43,628 bases of DNA, taken from contig JANQGW010000064.1 in the NCBI GenBank assembly GCA_028282905.1, forward strand, positions 1-43,628. Reading direction: 5' to 3'. The position numbers and the translations under genes were made by a program. Below the pieces are notes generated by a model that had not been told where the DNA came from, searched no databases, and saw only the letters and a list, made by a program, of their open reading frames with translations. Each line of letters begins with the position of its first letter. Within the stretch, counting starts at the first letter, position 1. Positions 6,786 through 15,327 of the stretch are shown piece after piece. This stretch comes from Sedimentisphaerales bacterium (GTDB lineage: Bacteria; Planctomycetota; Phycisphaerae; Sedimentisphaerales; Anaerohalosphaeraceae).

Positions 6786-9211
6786 TGGATATCTACAAAC
6801 ATGTATTTAAAGTTGTTGTTGCGTGTATTGTTGTCTGGTGTGTGACCGCTGAAGCCGGCGAAACGTCTGAACAAAAGAAAAACAGGGTTCGCGCAGAAAA
6901 AATTGAAGCGGATGCCCATCAACGTTTTGTCAAGCTGCATTATTATTTCAAAAAAAGTAATCGCCCCGAGTTTGAGGATAATTACTTCAGCTTTTCTTTT
7001 TCAGATAATGATGTGCAGGAAAAAGTTCTTCAAAAGAAAACCGTTATAAAATCCGGGGTGATTATCAGCAAGGAAGGTGATATCTTTTCGGATGAAGACA
7101 GTTATACTCCCGATGTGATTGATAAAATCATTGTTGAAATGTATGATGGTGTTAAACTTGAATGCAGAAAGAAACATCTTTTAACATACTGTTCGGGCCA
7201 GATACTTCGAGTTGTCGATTCTTTGCCGTCATCCTGGAAACCGCTTGATTTTGATAAAGCCCCCAAAGCGATTGATGTTAAGGATAATTTCTATGCTGCC
7301 GCCTTAAGTTTCCGTGATCATGCTGATTCTCATATGCCATGGCTTTCGGGGGAGGAATGCCAAAATGACATTATTCATATTTCTCATGTTTCGCCGGTGA
7401 CAATGCGAAATAACACAACGAAAAAACCTGACTATCTTCAGGCTTTCGGCGGACAGGTTCAAATCATCTATAACCACAAAGCAAGACCGATTGGCATAAC
7501 CTGTCATCGACGAATTAACCTGAATGAATCGTCATTCAAGTGGCTCGGAGAAGATATTCTGGCTGATCCAGGCGTGTCATTGGACGATTATGAGCGTCGG
7601 GTGCAGAATGTTATTTCAAAGTATCTGTACCTGGTTCGAATCAACTTTCGTCCTCCGCCCAATGAAGAAGAGGACGAGATGGGTATTTTCGGGGGATTCT
7701 TACGCCAATTCTCTTTTTCAGATGACACAAGCGACAGAGAAATCAGTATTTACGGGCTTGCTTTTGGGCAGCGCAAAATTCTGCTTCCGATGATGACTGA
7801 CCAAGTGACGATGGCCGGCGTGGATACGATTGAAGTTCAAATTGGAACCTCCTACTATCCGGCATCATTTTGCGGTGTATTAAAGGATATTGAGGCTACT
7901 GTTATTGAAATCAATCCGGAAGCCGCTAAAAAACCGATACCTCATTGTGTTGATCTTAATTCACTTGGCACATTATCTCGCTATCAGCCTTTTTGGACGG
8001 TTTTTGTACGTGATCTTGCCGGCAAGGATTTCTGGATAGAGCCATGCCGTTGGGTGACGCGTGAAAAAGGCTATCAGGACAAGTATTACCGTACTCCGGA
8101 AAATTCCGTCAGACGCGGCAGCTGGCTGCTGACCGCCAATGGGGAATTGGCCGGGTTGTACACCGGAGCCCGCATGGAGTATGATCGTTTTCGGTCGTAT
8201 TTGATTGGTGAGAATCATCATTTTTTTGGGGGCAATCGAATTCAGTATGGCAGCATAAGCGGAAACTATTTTAATGATGATGAAAATCCAACACGCTTAT
8301 TTGATAGCCCGTCTTTGGCCAACATTCTTAAGGATTGTTCGAATCATTTTGATCCGCATATCCGTCATCTTGATAAGGACGAGCAAAAACGCAGATGCTG
8401 GCTGGGTGTGGAATTTGCCGAGGTGACAAAAGAGATGGCGATTCAGATGGATTTGCGTAAGAAGACCTATGACGGGCGGATCGGCCTGATCGTGAACCGT
8501 GTGTATCCTGATTCTCCGGCTTCGCAGATTGGCCTCCAGGAAGGTGACATCCTTCTTCGTGTAAAAATTAATAACGCCCCCTGGCCGATTGATTTAAAGA
8601 TGAATGACAATTATGATTATGAGATGCCGGACTGGGATGACGTGGATATGCCGGATGAGTTTGAGGTGATGGGATATTCGATGCCCCGGAAACGTCCCTG
8701 GCCGAGCCGTGACAATTTTTTGACTCGGATGCTGTTTGATATTGGTCAGGGGGAGCTGATTACACTGACATTTTTACACGAAGGGAAAGAGTACGAAAAG
8801 GATGTTCAAATACAAATGTCGCCTCGAGATTTTTTGAGTGCGTCAAAATATAAAAATGAAAAAATCGGATTGACTGTCAAAGATTTGACTTATGAAGTTC
8901 GCAGTGCTTTGCGTCTCAAACCCGATCAGGCTGGGATTATTATTGCCAAAGTGGAGCAGGGAACGCCGGCGGCTTTGGCACGTGTGCGCGGGTATGAATT
9001 GATTCGTGCCGTGAACGGGGAGGATGTTGATTCCGTGGAGGTCTTTAAGGAGAAAATCGAAGCGGCAAAGGACAGCGGCCAGGAATCCGTAAGAATGACC
9101 GTTGAATGGATGGGAAAGACACGTCTGGCTGATTTGAAATTTGATGCGAAACAGCCGGAGATGAATAATATTTTCCAGCTCCTTCCGGGAATGAGGAATA
9201 TGGAACATTAG
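6785..9211 (+). CDS. Exported PDZ protein with a degenerate trypsin-like domain (pseudo-HtrA)
   Basis: An 808-residue protein with a signal peptide (about 1-24, ending TAEAGE). Residues about 90-150 (SGVIISKEGDIFSDED...) align by eye with the start of the protease domain of the gene upstream (SGVIISPDGYAVTNHH), but the catalytic His is missing, and near residue 445 a segment SVRRGSWLLTANGELAGLY stands where the active-site GNSGGPLI...DGKIIGI should be, without the Ser in place. A long insert (about 170-430) lies between. Two PDZ domains follow: about 537-600, with an acidic loop inserted at about 600-640, and about 695-785. I infer a non-catalytic partner, perhaps an adaptor or regulator of the active protease with which it is coupled. 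No named family recognised; a distantly related active protease with a rearranged triad is not excluded. Confidence 0.7.
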   Translation: MDIYKHVFKVVVACIVVWCVTAEAGETSEQKKNRVRAEKIEADAHQRFVKLHYYFKKSNRPEFEDNYFSFSFSDNDVQEKVLQKKTVIKSGVIISKEGDIFSDEDSYTPDVIDKIIVEMYDGVKLECRKKHLLTYCSGQILRVVDSLPSSWKPLDFDKAPKAIDVKDNFYAAALSFRDHADSHMPWLSGEECQNDIIHISHVSPVTMRNNTTKKPDYLQAFGGQVQIIYNHKARPIGITCHRRINLNESSFKWLGEDILADPGVSLDDYERRVQNVISKYLYLVRINFRPPPNEEEDEMGIFGGFLRQFSFSDDTSDREISIYGLAFGQRKILLPMMTDQVTMAGVDTIEVQIGTSYYPASFCGVLKDIEATVIEINPEAAKKPIPHCVDLNSLGTLSRYQPFWTVFVRDLAGKDFWIEPCRWVTREKGYQDKYYRTPENSVRRGSWLLTANGELAGLYTGARMEYDRFRSYLIGENHHFFGGNRIQYGSISGNYFNDDENPTRLFDSPSLANILKDCSNHFDPHIRHLDKDEQKRRCWLGVEFAEVTKEMAIQMDLRKKTYDGRIGLIVNRVYPDSPASQIGLQEGDILLRVKINNAPWPIDLKMNDNYDYEMPDWDDVDMPDEFEVMGYSMPRKRPWPSRDNFLTRMLFDIGQGELITLTFLHEGKEYEKDVQIQMSPRDFLSASKYKNEKIGLTVKDLTYEVRSALRLKPDQAGIIIAKVEQGTPAALARVRGYELIRAVNGEDVDSVEVFKEKIEAAKDSGQESVRMTVEWMGKTRLADLKFDAKQPEMNNIFQLLPGMRNMEH

Positions 9212-9298
9212 TCGATAAGCGATTAATGAAGGTTTAGACTTTTAAGCCGCCATGGCCAGTTCCAACGTATGAGATCTTCGTTCATATAGTTGTTTAAG

Positions 9299-10420
9299 TT
9301 ATTTTCTGCGCGGGCATTCCGGGAAGACGGCTTGTTTGGCAACGTCGATATTGGCTGATTCGACGCATTCGGCGGGATTGCAGCAGGTGTAGCAGACCCG
9401 TTTGAAGGCGGAAAAGCCCTGCAATGTAATCTCCGGTGAGAGGAAGTCCTCTTTGACCGGTTCATCGCGCAGCAGGTCGGTGCTGAGGTATTTCTTGTTG
9501 TCATCCGGGAACATGGTGATCACGACGGCGTCATCGCCCATTTGGTCGGCGACTTTTAAGGCTCCCAGAAAATTTGCGCCGGAGGAAATGCCCACACCCA
9601 GCCCTAATTCCTTTGAAAGCCGCTGTGCCATGATGATCGAGTCGCCGTCATCGACACAAATGATCTCGTCCAGATAGTTCAGATCAAGGATCGCGGGGAT
9701 GAATTCGTCGGAAATGCCCTGTATGCGGTGCTTGCCGACGCGATAGCCGGTGGACAGCGTCGGAGAGTTGGACGGTTCCAGCGGATGCAGTTTGACGGAT
9801 GGATATTTTTCCTTCAGGAAACGGCCGACGCCCATGACGGTGCCGCCGGTTCCGACGCCGGCGACAAAGGCGTCCGGGAACAGGGAGCGGAACTGAAGCT
9901 GCCACCAGATTTCCGGGCCGGTGGTCAGATAGTGTGCTTCGCTGTTATCATTATTTGAAAACTGTCTGGGCAGAAAGACGTTTGGGTTGCTTTCGGCTTC
10001 CTGCTCGGCCCGGCTGATACTGCCGAGAAAACCGCCTTGCTCGCTGCTGATCAGTTTGATGTCAGCGCCGAGAATGCGGATAAGGTTTTTGCGTTCATCG
10101 CTCATCCAGTCCGGCATATAAATGGTCACCGGATGGCCCAAGGCTCTGCCGATGGCGGAAAATGAGATGCCGGTGTTGCCGCTGGTGGCCTCGACGATTC
10201 GATCGCCTTTTTTGAGGGCGCCGCTCTCGTAGCCTTCTTCGACGATATGATAGGCCATGCGGTCCTTGATGCTGCCAGTCATGTTGTGATTTTCGGCTTT
10301 TGCGTAGATGGTTCGTTTTTTGCCCTTGAAGGTGCAATGTACTGCCAATAGAGGGGTGTTGCCGATCAGATTTTTCAGCCCCCGAAACTGTCCCGCCGCA
10401 TAATCGTTATTTTGACCCAT
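9299..10420 (-). CDS. Cysteine synthase family PLP enzyme with a cysteine-rich C-terminal tail
   Basis: A 373-residue fold-type II PLP enzyme. It opens with the family hallmark [13 protein letters not shown]; the PLP lysine is K52 in GSIKDR, the substrate loop is TSGNTG (79-84) and the phosphate loop is [12 protein letters not shown]. It would exchange a beta-substituent (such as acetyl of O-acetylserine) for sulfide or another nucleophile, in the cytoplasm. Cysteine synthase and cystathionine beta-synthase cannot be separated by motif alone. The final 35 residues are an extension with CYTCC and three further cysteines, which may bind a metal or act as a redox or sulfur-sensing tail. The ATG at 10420 was preferred to 10444 because GGGG stands 5-6 bases upstream. 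It has its own promoter and is not tightly linked to the operon upstream. Confidence 0.88.
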   Translation of the reverse strand: MGQNNDYAAGQFRGLKNLIGNTPLLAVHCTFKGKKRTIYAKAENHNMTGSIKDRMAYHIVEEGYESGALKKGDRIVEATSGNTGISFSAIGRALGHPVTIYMPDWMSDERKNLIRILGADIKLISSEQGGFLGSISRAEQEAESNPNVFLPRQFSNNDNSEAHYLTTGPEIWWQLQFRSLFPDAFVAGVGTGGTVMGVGRFLKEKYPSVKLHPLEPSNSPTLSTGYRVGKHRIQGISDEFIPAILDLNYLDEIICVDDGDSIIMAQRLSKELGLGVGISSGANFLGALKVADQMGDDAVVITMFPDDNKKYLSTDLLRDEPVKEDFLSPEITLQGFSAFKRVCYTCCNPAECVESANIDVAKQAVFPECPRRK

Positions 10421-10494
10421 AATTACCCCACAAAAATGACACACATGATTGAATATTCTTTGTTTTAAGCAAAACTGTCATTATTCCCACCTAA

Positions 10495-10523
10495 AGAATA
10501 GGACATCTATGGATAAAAATCAA
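10495..10523 (-). promoter_or_regulatory. Candidate promoter for the cysteine-synthase-like gene
   Basis: Minus strand TTGATT (10518-10523), 17-base spacer, TATTCT (10495-10500). Both boxes match four of six consensus bases. The leader to the ATG would be about 70 bases. Confidence 0.4.
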
Positions 10524-10525
10524 GT

Positions 10526-10541
10526 CTTTCCGGGGGGAAAG
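10526..10541 (-). terminator. Short hairpin after the Mla operon
   Basis: CTTTCC and GGAAAG separated by four bases, followed on the minus strand by ACTTGATTTTT. It lies 40 bases after the methyltransferase stop and may end that transcript. The stem is only six pairs and sits directly against the -35 box of the next promoter. Confidence 0.4.
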
Positions 10542-10581
10542 TTTAATTTCTTGCCGGGCTATTGGGCTGACTCTGCCGGCG

Positions 10582-11334
10582 TTATTTTTGAGCGATGACC
10601 AGCCAGTCCCAGGGGTAGGGGGCTTTCATCCATTTTGGCGGGTCGATGAACTCGGTGTGCCAGTTGTATTGGATTTTGGTGATGTTGGTGACGGTGAATT
10701 TCAGGCCGGCCAGAAGTGTCAGCAGTTCTTCCCGCAGAAAATGCTTGGTGCCGACGCCGTCGATGTCTATGATGCCCTGGTAGAATTTGGATTCAGTGAT
10801 TTTTTGGTGGTCAAATCCGTCACGGACGGCTTGTTGAGGCGATTGGCCGGCCTTGAGGTTCCATTCGATCAGGCGGCTGCCGGTCAGCATAGCCGATTCG
10901 AGCGACGGGACGACCAGCAGCAGATGTCCGTTTTTGTAAAGATGTCGATGGATATTTTGAAGAATCTTTGTGCGGATGGGAATTGACGGCGTGATGATGA
11001 CATTGGCACATAGAGCAAAATGGGCTTTCAGGGATGAAAGATTGCCGTTGGCTAAATCGCTTTTTTGGAAAGTAATATTAGGCAGGTGAGCATAATCGGC
11101 CCGGGCTTTTTTAAGACATTCGGCGGAAAAGTCAATCGCATGGACATTTTTGAAGCCTTTACTCAGCAGCGGCAGGAAATGGCCGATGCCGCAGCCGAAA
11201 TCCGCGGCGATGTGCCGGTGATTCAGCAGAGGAGCGATGGCCTCCTCAATGACCCGGTCTTTGTCATTGCCGTAAACACTGAAAATTTCCGATTCATAAT
11301 TCTTTCCGGCATTGTTCCAGTAGTTGACATCCAT
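10582..11334 (-). CDS. Class I SAM-dependent methyltransferase
   Basis: A 250-residue cytoplasmic methyltransferase. Motif I is DFGCGIG (45-51), the end of strand 2 is AIDFS (acidic residue for the SAM ribose) and KSDLAN fits motif II. The C-terminal third is not conserved enough to name a substrate. It starts five bases after the stop of the lipoprotein gene, with AGGA overlapping that stop, so it is the last gene of the Mla-like operon. The link suggests a lipid or envelope-related substrate, but this is only context. It has no membrane segment. Confidence 0.8.
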   Translation of the reverse strand: MDVNYWNNAGKNYESEIFSVYGNDKDRVIEEAIAPLLNHRHIAADFGCGIGHFLPLLSKGFKNVHAIDFSAECLKKARADYAHLPNITFQKSDLANGNLSSLKAHFALCANVIITPSIPIRTKILQNIHRHLYKNGHLLLVVPSLESAMLTGSRLIEWNLKAGQSPQQAVRDGFDHQKITESKFYQGIIDIDGVGTKHFLREELLTLLAGLKFTVTNITKIQYNWHTEFIDPPKWMKAPYPWDWLVIAQK

Positions 11335-11339
11335 ATTGC

Positions 11340-11957
11340 TTATCCTGATTTCAACTCGGTTTTCAGTAACTGCTCGGTCTGTTCAAGGATTTTGGACAGG
11401 GAGATACTCAGGCCTTCGACGACCTGTGCGGCGGTTGGTGTTGGCGGCAGGGGAGTCTGAGTCGTGAGTGTTTTGTCGAGGACGACTTTTGGGCAGGAGC
11501 AGGACGGGTCGAATTTTGTCAGCAGCAGGTACATTTGGACTGTCGCGACGGGATTTTGCTTGTCTCTGAAGTCAGCGCAAAGAACGTTTGTTTTCGGAGT
11601 CAGTGTGTATCGATTTGATGTTTTTCCGCCCGCGACGCAATCCTGAAAACCGGCACTGCGGAGCCATTGGGCCATCAGATCGGTGATGTGGTCGTCAGGG
11701 CTGGTTAGAAAATGATTGTAGTAGTCCGTTTCAACCTGAACAGCACCGGTACGGTAGACCAGACTGCGGCCGGAATACGGTGAGGTGACCTGGCAAAAAC
11801 CGATGCGCAGGCAGGCATCAGTTTCGACGTCAGACATGTTCACAGGCCTTTGGACATTCAGAAAAAATGTTTTTTTTTCGGCCGGGTCACGTTTTTGTAC
11901 GCCGCAGCCGACAATAAATGACAGCGTTATGGTCCATGCAATCAATGTATATTTCAT
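11340..11957 (-). CDS. ABC-type transport auxiliary lipoprotein (PqiC/ABC_trans_aux family)
   Basis: A 205-residue lipoprotein with lipobox FIVGC (Cys18). The core fits the PqiC-like auxiliary family: an early YRTGAVQVETDYYNHFLTSP, then a helix HITDLMAQWLRSAGF. These proteins sit on the outer membrane or in the periplasm and work with MCE-protein lipid transporters. Four cysteines (CSCPK and two others) may form disulfides. Its ATG overlaps the stop of the MlaD-like gene by four bases (ATGA), and GGAGG sits seven bases upstream inside that gene, so expression is coupled. Confidence 0.75.
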   Translation of the reverse strand: MKYTLIAWTITLSFIVGCGVQKRDPAEKKTFFLNVQRPVNMSDVETDACLRIGFCQVTSPYSGRSLVYRTGAVQVETDYYNHFLTSPDDHITDLMAQWLRSAGFQDCVAGGKTSNRYTLTPKTNVLCADFRDKQNPVATVQMYLLLTKFDPSCSCPKVVLDKTLTTQTPLPPTPTAAQVVEGLSISLSKILEQTEQLLKTELKSG

Positions 11958-12904
11958 TCGACGACCTCCGAACGTTTTGGGGGGGCGGATAGTAGGATTT
12001 GTGCCGGATCCTGCTTTAAGCTTTCAGACAGGTGTTTGAAATTACGTGAGAGTGTTTTAAAATCCGCCAATATGACCTGCAAATCCGGCTCATTCGCATC
12101 CAGCAGTACTTCAACCCGCCGCATGGTTGAATTGAATTGTTTAACGGCGGTATCGAAGTCTTGCGGGATCGTTTGGGCCTTTTCCAGAAACGGCTGGAGT
12201 TTCTCATTGGACAGGCGGATTTCGTCGGTTAACGCGACAAAGCTTTCTCGGACCTCATCGACTTTGGCATCCTGAATAGCCTGATCGATGGTGCTGAGCG
12301 TGGTTTCCATGCGATTGAGAGCACCTTCAATGTCCAGTTTTTCCACCCGCTGGAAGATGTCGTCAATCGCGTCCGTGAAGCTCTGGATGATGCTGGTGGT
12401 TGATGGTACGTACATGCCTTTTGGTACCCATGGAACACTGAGCGGCACTTCACGGGTCGGGTCGATGTAGTCGGCTTCCATGAATGCCAGGCCGGTAATG
12501 CCCTGATAGCTGAGTCTGAATCGCAATCCGTTATTAATGCGGCTGCGAATCACTGATTCAAAATCAGAATCACCATTCTGCATCCCGGGAAACGCTTTGG
12601 ATTTGAGGGCCATGATGACCATGACGTATCGGGTAAACTGCCGGGCTTGTTCGGCGGGTAGATTTTTTACGTACTCATGGGGGATAAATGTAATGTCCTT
12701 GACATGGCCGATGTTGACGCCGCGATAGACGACGGGCGAGCCGATACTGAGGCCCTGGACTGATTCGTCAATGTAGGTTTCCACCATGATTGCGCTGCTG
12801 CTGGTGGTGTCAGCGCTGACAAACAGCAGTCCCGCGATCAACACTGTCATGCAGACCAGCACAAATAGGCCGGTTTTAAAATACATTTGCTTATTTTTCA
12901 TCAT
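11954..12904 (-). CDS. MlaD/MCE domain substrate-binding protein
   Basis: A 316-residue inner-membrane-anchored protein. One N-terminal helix (about 9-31) is followed by an MCE domain (about 38-125) with the family signature GLSIGSPVVYRGVNIGHV. The remainder is mostly helical (about 165-300, with repeated acidic and Gln-rich turns), longer than E. coli MlaD, and could form the periplasmic bundle or tube seen in some MCE proteins. It binds phospholipid for the MlaFE ATPase-permease. AGGAA lies seven bases before the ATG. Placed between the ATPase gene and the lipoprotein gene, with overlapping or short junctions. Confidence 0.85.
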   Translation of the reverse strand: MMKNKQMYFKTGLFVLVCMTVLIAGLLFVSADTTSSSAIMVETYIDESVQGLSIGSPVVYRGVNIGHVKDITFIPHEYVKNLPAEQARQFTRYVMVIMALKSKAFPGMQNGDSDFESVIRSRINNGLRFRLSYQGITGLAFMEADYIDPTREVPLSVPWVPKGMYVPSTTSIIQSFTDAIDDIFQRVEKLDIEGALNRMETTLSTIDQAIQDAKVDEVRESFVALTDEIRLSNEKLQPFLEKAQTIPQDFDTAVKQFNSTMRRVEVLLDANEPDLQVILADFKTLSRNFKHLSESLKQDPAQILLSAPPKRSEVVE

Positions 12905-12919
12905 TATTATCGTTCCTGA

Positions 12920-13681
12920 TTATACCGTTTCTGTGGCCGCGGTGCGATTGAAAAAACGCCAGACAGCCGGATTGGAGCGGTCATTTTTCATGTCATTGGG
13001 ATTGCCTTCGGCGATGATGCCCTGTGTTTCTTTGTCCAGCATGATCGCGCGTCCGGCCAGACTGAAAATGCTCTGCAATTCGTGTGTGACAATAACAAAC
13101 GTGATGCCCAGTGTTTGCGAGAGCTGCAGAATTAACTCATCCAGATGGGCGGCGGTGACAGGATCCAGCCCTGCGGACGGTTCGTCGAGAAACAGGATGT
13201 CCGGATCCAGTGCCATCGCGCGGGCCAGGGCGGCGCGTTTTTGCATTCCGCCGGACAGTTGAGCGGGCATTTTCGATTCGAAACCTGCCAGTCCGACCAG
13301 GGCCAGCTTCTGGCGTGCGATCCATTCGACAGCACTATGCGGCAGAGCGGTATGTTCGGTAAGCGGCAACATGACATTATCCAGCAGTGTCATACTGCCA
13401 AAGAGGGCACCGCCCTGAAAGGCGACACCAAAGGATTCGAGAATTTCCCGACGCTGAGCCGTATCGGCGGTGGTTAAATCTTTGCTGTGGATGAAAATAT
13501 GGCCCGATTGCGGCGAATGCAGACCGATGATATGGTTCAGCAGCGTGCTTTTACCGCAGCCGGAACCGCCGAGGATGATAAATATTTCACCCTGACGAAC
13601 CTGAAACGAAATATCCTTCAGGACAGTGACATCATCATAGCCGATGGTCAGGCTTTCAATTTTAATAATTGCTTTACTCAT
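12920..13681 (-). CDS. MlaF-like ABC transporter ATPase
   Basis: A 253-residue ATPase. Walker A is GGSGCGKST (38-46), the ABC signature is LSGGM (142-146) and Walker B with the catalytic Glu is ILFLDE (162-167), followed by the H-loop at VTHEL. The G-M after LSGG and the LDP in the D-loop fit the MlaF/Ttg2A group that powers phospholipid movement between outer and inner membrane. No Shine-Dalgarno is visible: the start is only nine bases from a palindromic repeat that separates it from the permease gene, so the repeat may have displaced the original signal. Confidence 0.9.
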   Translation of the reverse strand: MSKAIIKIESLTIGYDDVTVLKDISFQVRQGEIFIILGGSGCGKSTLLNHIIGLHSPQSGHIFIHSKDLTTADTAQRREILESFGVAFQGGALFGSMTLLDNVMLPLTEHTALPHSAVEWIARQKLALVGLAGFESKMPAQLSGGMQKRAALARAMALDPDILFLDEPSAGLDPVTAAHLDELILQLSQTLGITFVIVTHELQSIFSLAGRAIMLDKETQGIIAEGNPNDMKNDRSNPAVWRFFNRTAATETV

Positions 13682-13689
13682 TTTTTAGA

Positions 13690-13756
13690 ACCACGAATGG
13701 ACACGGATAAACACTGATTTATAATAAGTGGTTTCTTATTCGTGTTCATTCGTGGT
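13690..13756. repeat. Palindromic intergenic repeat inside the Mla operon
   Basis: Arms ACCACGAATGGACACG and CGTGTTCATTCGTGGT are inverted repeats with one mismatch, enclosing 35 AT-rich bases. The arm is of the well-known CACGAAT-rich type of dispersed repeat found between genes in many bacteria. It fills nearly the whole gap between the permease and ATPase genes. Confidence 0.7.
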
Positions 13757-13768
13757 ATTCTTTATATT

Positions 13769-14908
13769 TTAGATTTCCAAAAAGTACAGCAGGACTGAGA
13801 AGATGCCTTCGGCGATCACCAAAAGAATAATCGACGTTACGACGGCGCGGGTGGTGGAAATTCCGACGGCCCCGGCACCGATTTTTGTTTGAAGGCCGCG
13901 CAGGCAGCCGACAATTCCGATCAGGCCGCCATACACCAATGCTTTAAACAGTCCGACCAGCACATCCGGAATAGATAGTATCGTCTGGACATGCGCGTTA
14001 TACGTCACCAGTGGATAGCCCAGTGAGAGTATTACCAGTGCTGCTCCGACCAACCCCAGCAGGTTGGCGGCAATCGACAGCAGAGGCGTCATCAGAGTGG
14101 TTGCCCAGACGCGCGGAACGACCAGAAACGCGATGGGATCCAGATTCATGACTTCCAATGCGTCGATTTCATGGTTGACTTTCATGGTGCCAATTTCGGC
14201 GGCGAAGGCCGATCCGGTCCGTCCGGCGACAATCACGGCAGTGACAAACGGCCCCAGCACGCGCACCAATGCCAGAGCGACCAGGTCTGCGACATAGATT
14301 TCGACACCGAATTGTTTGAGCGGCATCGCGGAACTAAATGCCATAATCAGGCCGAATAACAAGCCCAGTAAGGAAACAATACCAACGGCACGGACTCCGG
14401 CGTATTCGGCGATCTTAAAGAAATCCTTCCAGCGAAAGGCTTGCGGTTTGAACGCCAGCTTCAGGGCTGTGATTAGAACAGCCGCGCCGAAGGCGATTTG
14501 TTCGTAAATATCCTGAAGGAATTCAAGAACTTGCTTGCCGATGGTTTCAACAGCATTGAGGGAGACCGTTGTTGGTTCCAGCTGGGTTGGTGTTTTTTCA
14601 AAGCGGTTCAGCAGTTCCTTTAATTCGCTGCGCAGGCCGGTGATATTGGTTGTTTTACCGCGTTTTTGGGCCGTGTGCAGAAGATAGCTGATCAGTCCGA
14701 TGCCGGCGCCGTCGCAAACGCCGATCTTCACGGTATCAAGTGTAATTTTTTTGGCCCGGCTGTGCTTTAGCGAGTGAGCGCATTGTTTCCAGAGCGGGCC
14801 AATCGTTCGGCCGGTCAAATCGCCTGACAACACGAAGCACGTGTGTTCCGCGTTGTCATCCGTTACCCTGCAAGCTGGTACGGTGGGGTTGTCGTGTGTA
14901 GCATCCAT
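13769..14908 (-). CDS. STAS-MlaE fusion: phospholipid ABC transporter permease
   Basis: A 379-residue protein. Residues about 20-105 look like a STAS domain (FVLSGDLTGRTIGPLW, later GVCDGAGIGLISYLLHTA), the counterpart of E. coli MlaB, joined to a MlaE permease domain (about 130-379) with five or so membrane helices. The MlaE coupling-helix signature is clear: GRTGSAFAAEIGTMKVNHEIDALEVM spans about 240-265 with conserved Glu and Gly. The complex with MlaF and MlaD moves phospholipid across the inner membrane. First gene of the operon, behind a good promoter; GAAGG is seven bases before the ATG. STAS-permease fusions of this kind occur in several phyla. Confidence 0.88.
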   Translation of the reverse strand: MDATHDNPTVPACRVTDDNAEHTCFVLSGDLTGRTIGPLWKQCAHSLKHSRAKKITLDTVKIGVCDGAGIGLISYLLHTAQKRGKTTNITGLRSELKELLNRFEKTPTQLEPTTVSLNAVETIGKQVLEFLQDIYEQIAFGAAVLITALKLAFKPQAFRWKDFFKIAEYAGVRAVGIVSLLGLLFGLIMAFSSAMPLKQFGVEIYVADLVALALVRVLGPFVTAVIVAGRTGSAFAAEIGTMKVNHEIDALEVMNLDPIAFLVVPRVWATTLMTPLLSIAANLLGLVGAALVILSLGYPLVTYNAHVQTILSIPDVLVGLFKALVYGGLIGIVGCLRGLQTKIGAGAVGISTTRAVVTSIILLVIAEGIFSVLLYFLEI

Positions 14909-14953
14909 TCAAAAACCTTCGCGATGTCGGTCAAAACGTCCATTCTATCAAAT

Positions 14954-14982
14954 CTTTTACCCGACATGATATAGACTGTCAA
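14954..14982 (-). promoter_or_regulatory. Promoter of the Mla-like operon
   Basis: Minus strand: perfect TTGACA (14977-14982), 17-base spacer, TAAAAG (14954-14959). The transcript would start about 40 bases upstream of the permease ATG. Confidence 0.55.
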
Positions 14983-15327
14983 GAACGATTCCGGCAGGGA
15001 AAATCCGGGGAAACGAGATATTTCACAAGATTTCTGTCAACTTTTGCTTTCAATTCCTCGTCCTAACATCAAGCAGGCGGTTTAAGTGAAGTTTGAATCC
15101 GTATCGGGAACAATACTGACATATGAGGTCTGCGGCTGATTTTACAAAGCTTTTACACAACATTTTGGACAGCAGCGATATAATCAGATGCGCCGGCTGT
15201 ATAAACAGCCGGATATTTAATGAGCATAAATCATGGAACAATTGTATGATACAAAGTGTCAAAAGATTTGAATATTCACGTATGCGGTTGAAAACTGTTT
15301 ACTTCTTAAAGGAAAGGTGAAGGTGTC
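14983..15327. other. Leader region upstream of the giant genes
   Basis: No gene was found. A perfect TATAAT stands at 15179-15184 but without a good -35 at 16-18 bases. Directly after it, 15193-15212 is a perfect 8-bp hairpin (CCGGCTGT, loop ATAA, ACAGCCGG) that would lie in the 5' leader of the 15328 gene. It has no T-tract, so it is more likely an mRNA structure than a terminator. Confidence 0.45.

Noticed and set aside
9212-9298. Terminator between the converging PDZ and cysteine-synthase genes.
   Set aside because: Only weak 5-6 bp stems without T-runs were found.
9223-9504. Minus-strand frame of 93 codons at the end of the cysteine-synthase-like gene.
   Set aside because: It overlaps the well-supported C-terminus of that gene in another frame and is of odd composition.
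15050-15320. Short frames of 65-70 codons on both strands before the giant genes.
   Set aside because: Both lie in an AT-rich leader, lack ribosome sites and overlap each other.
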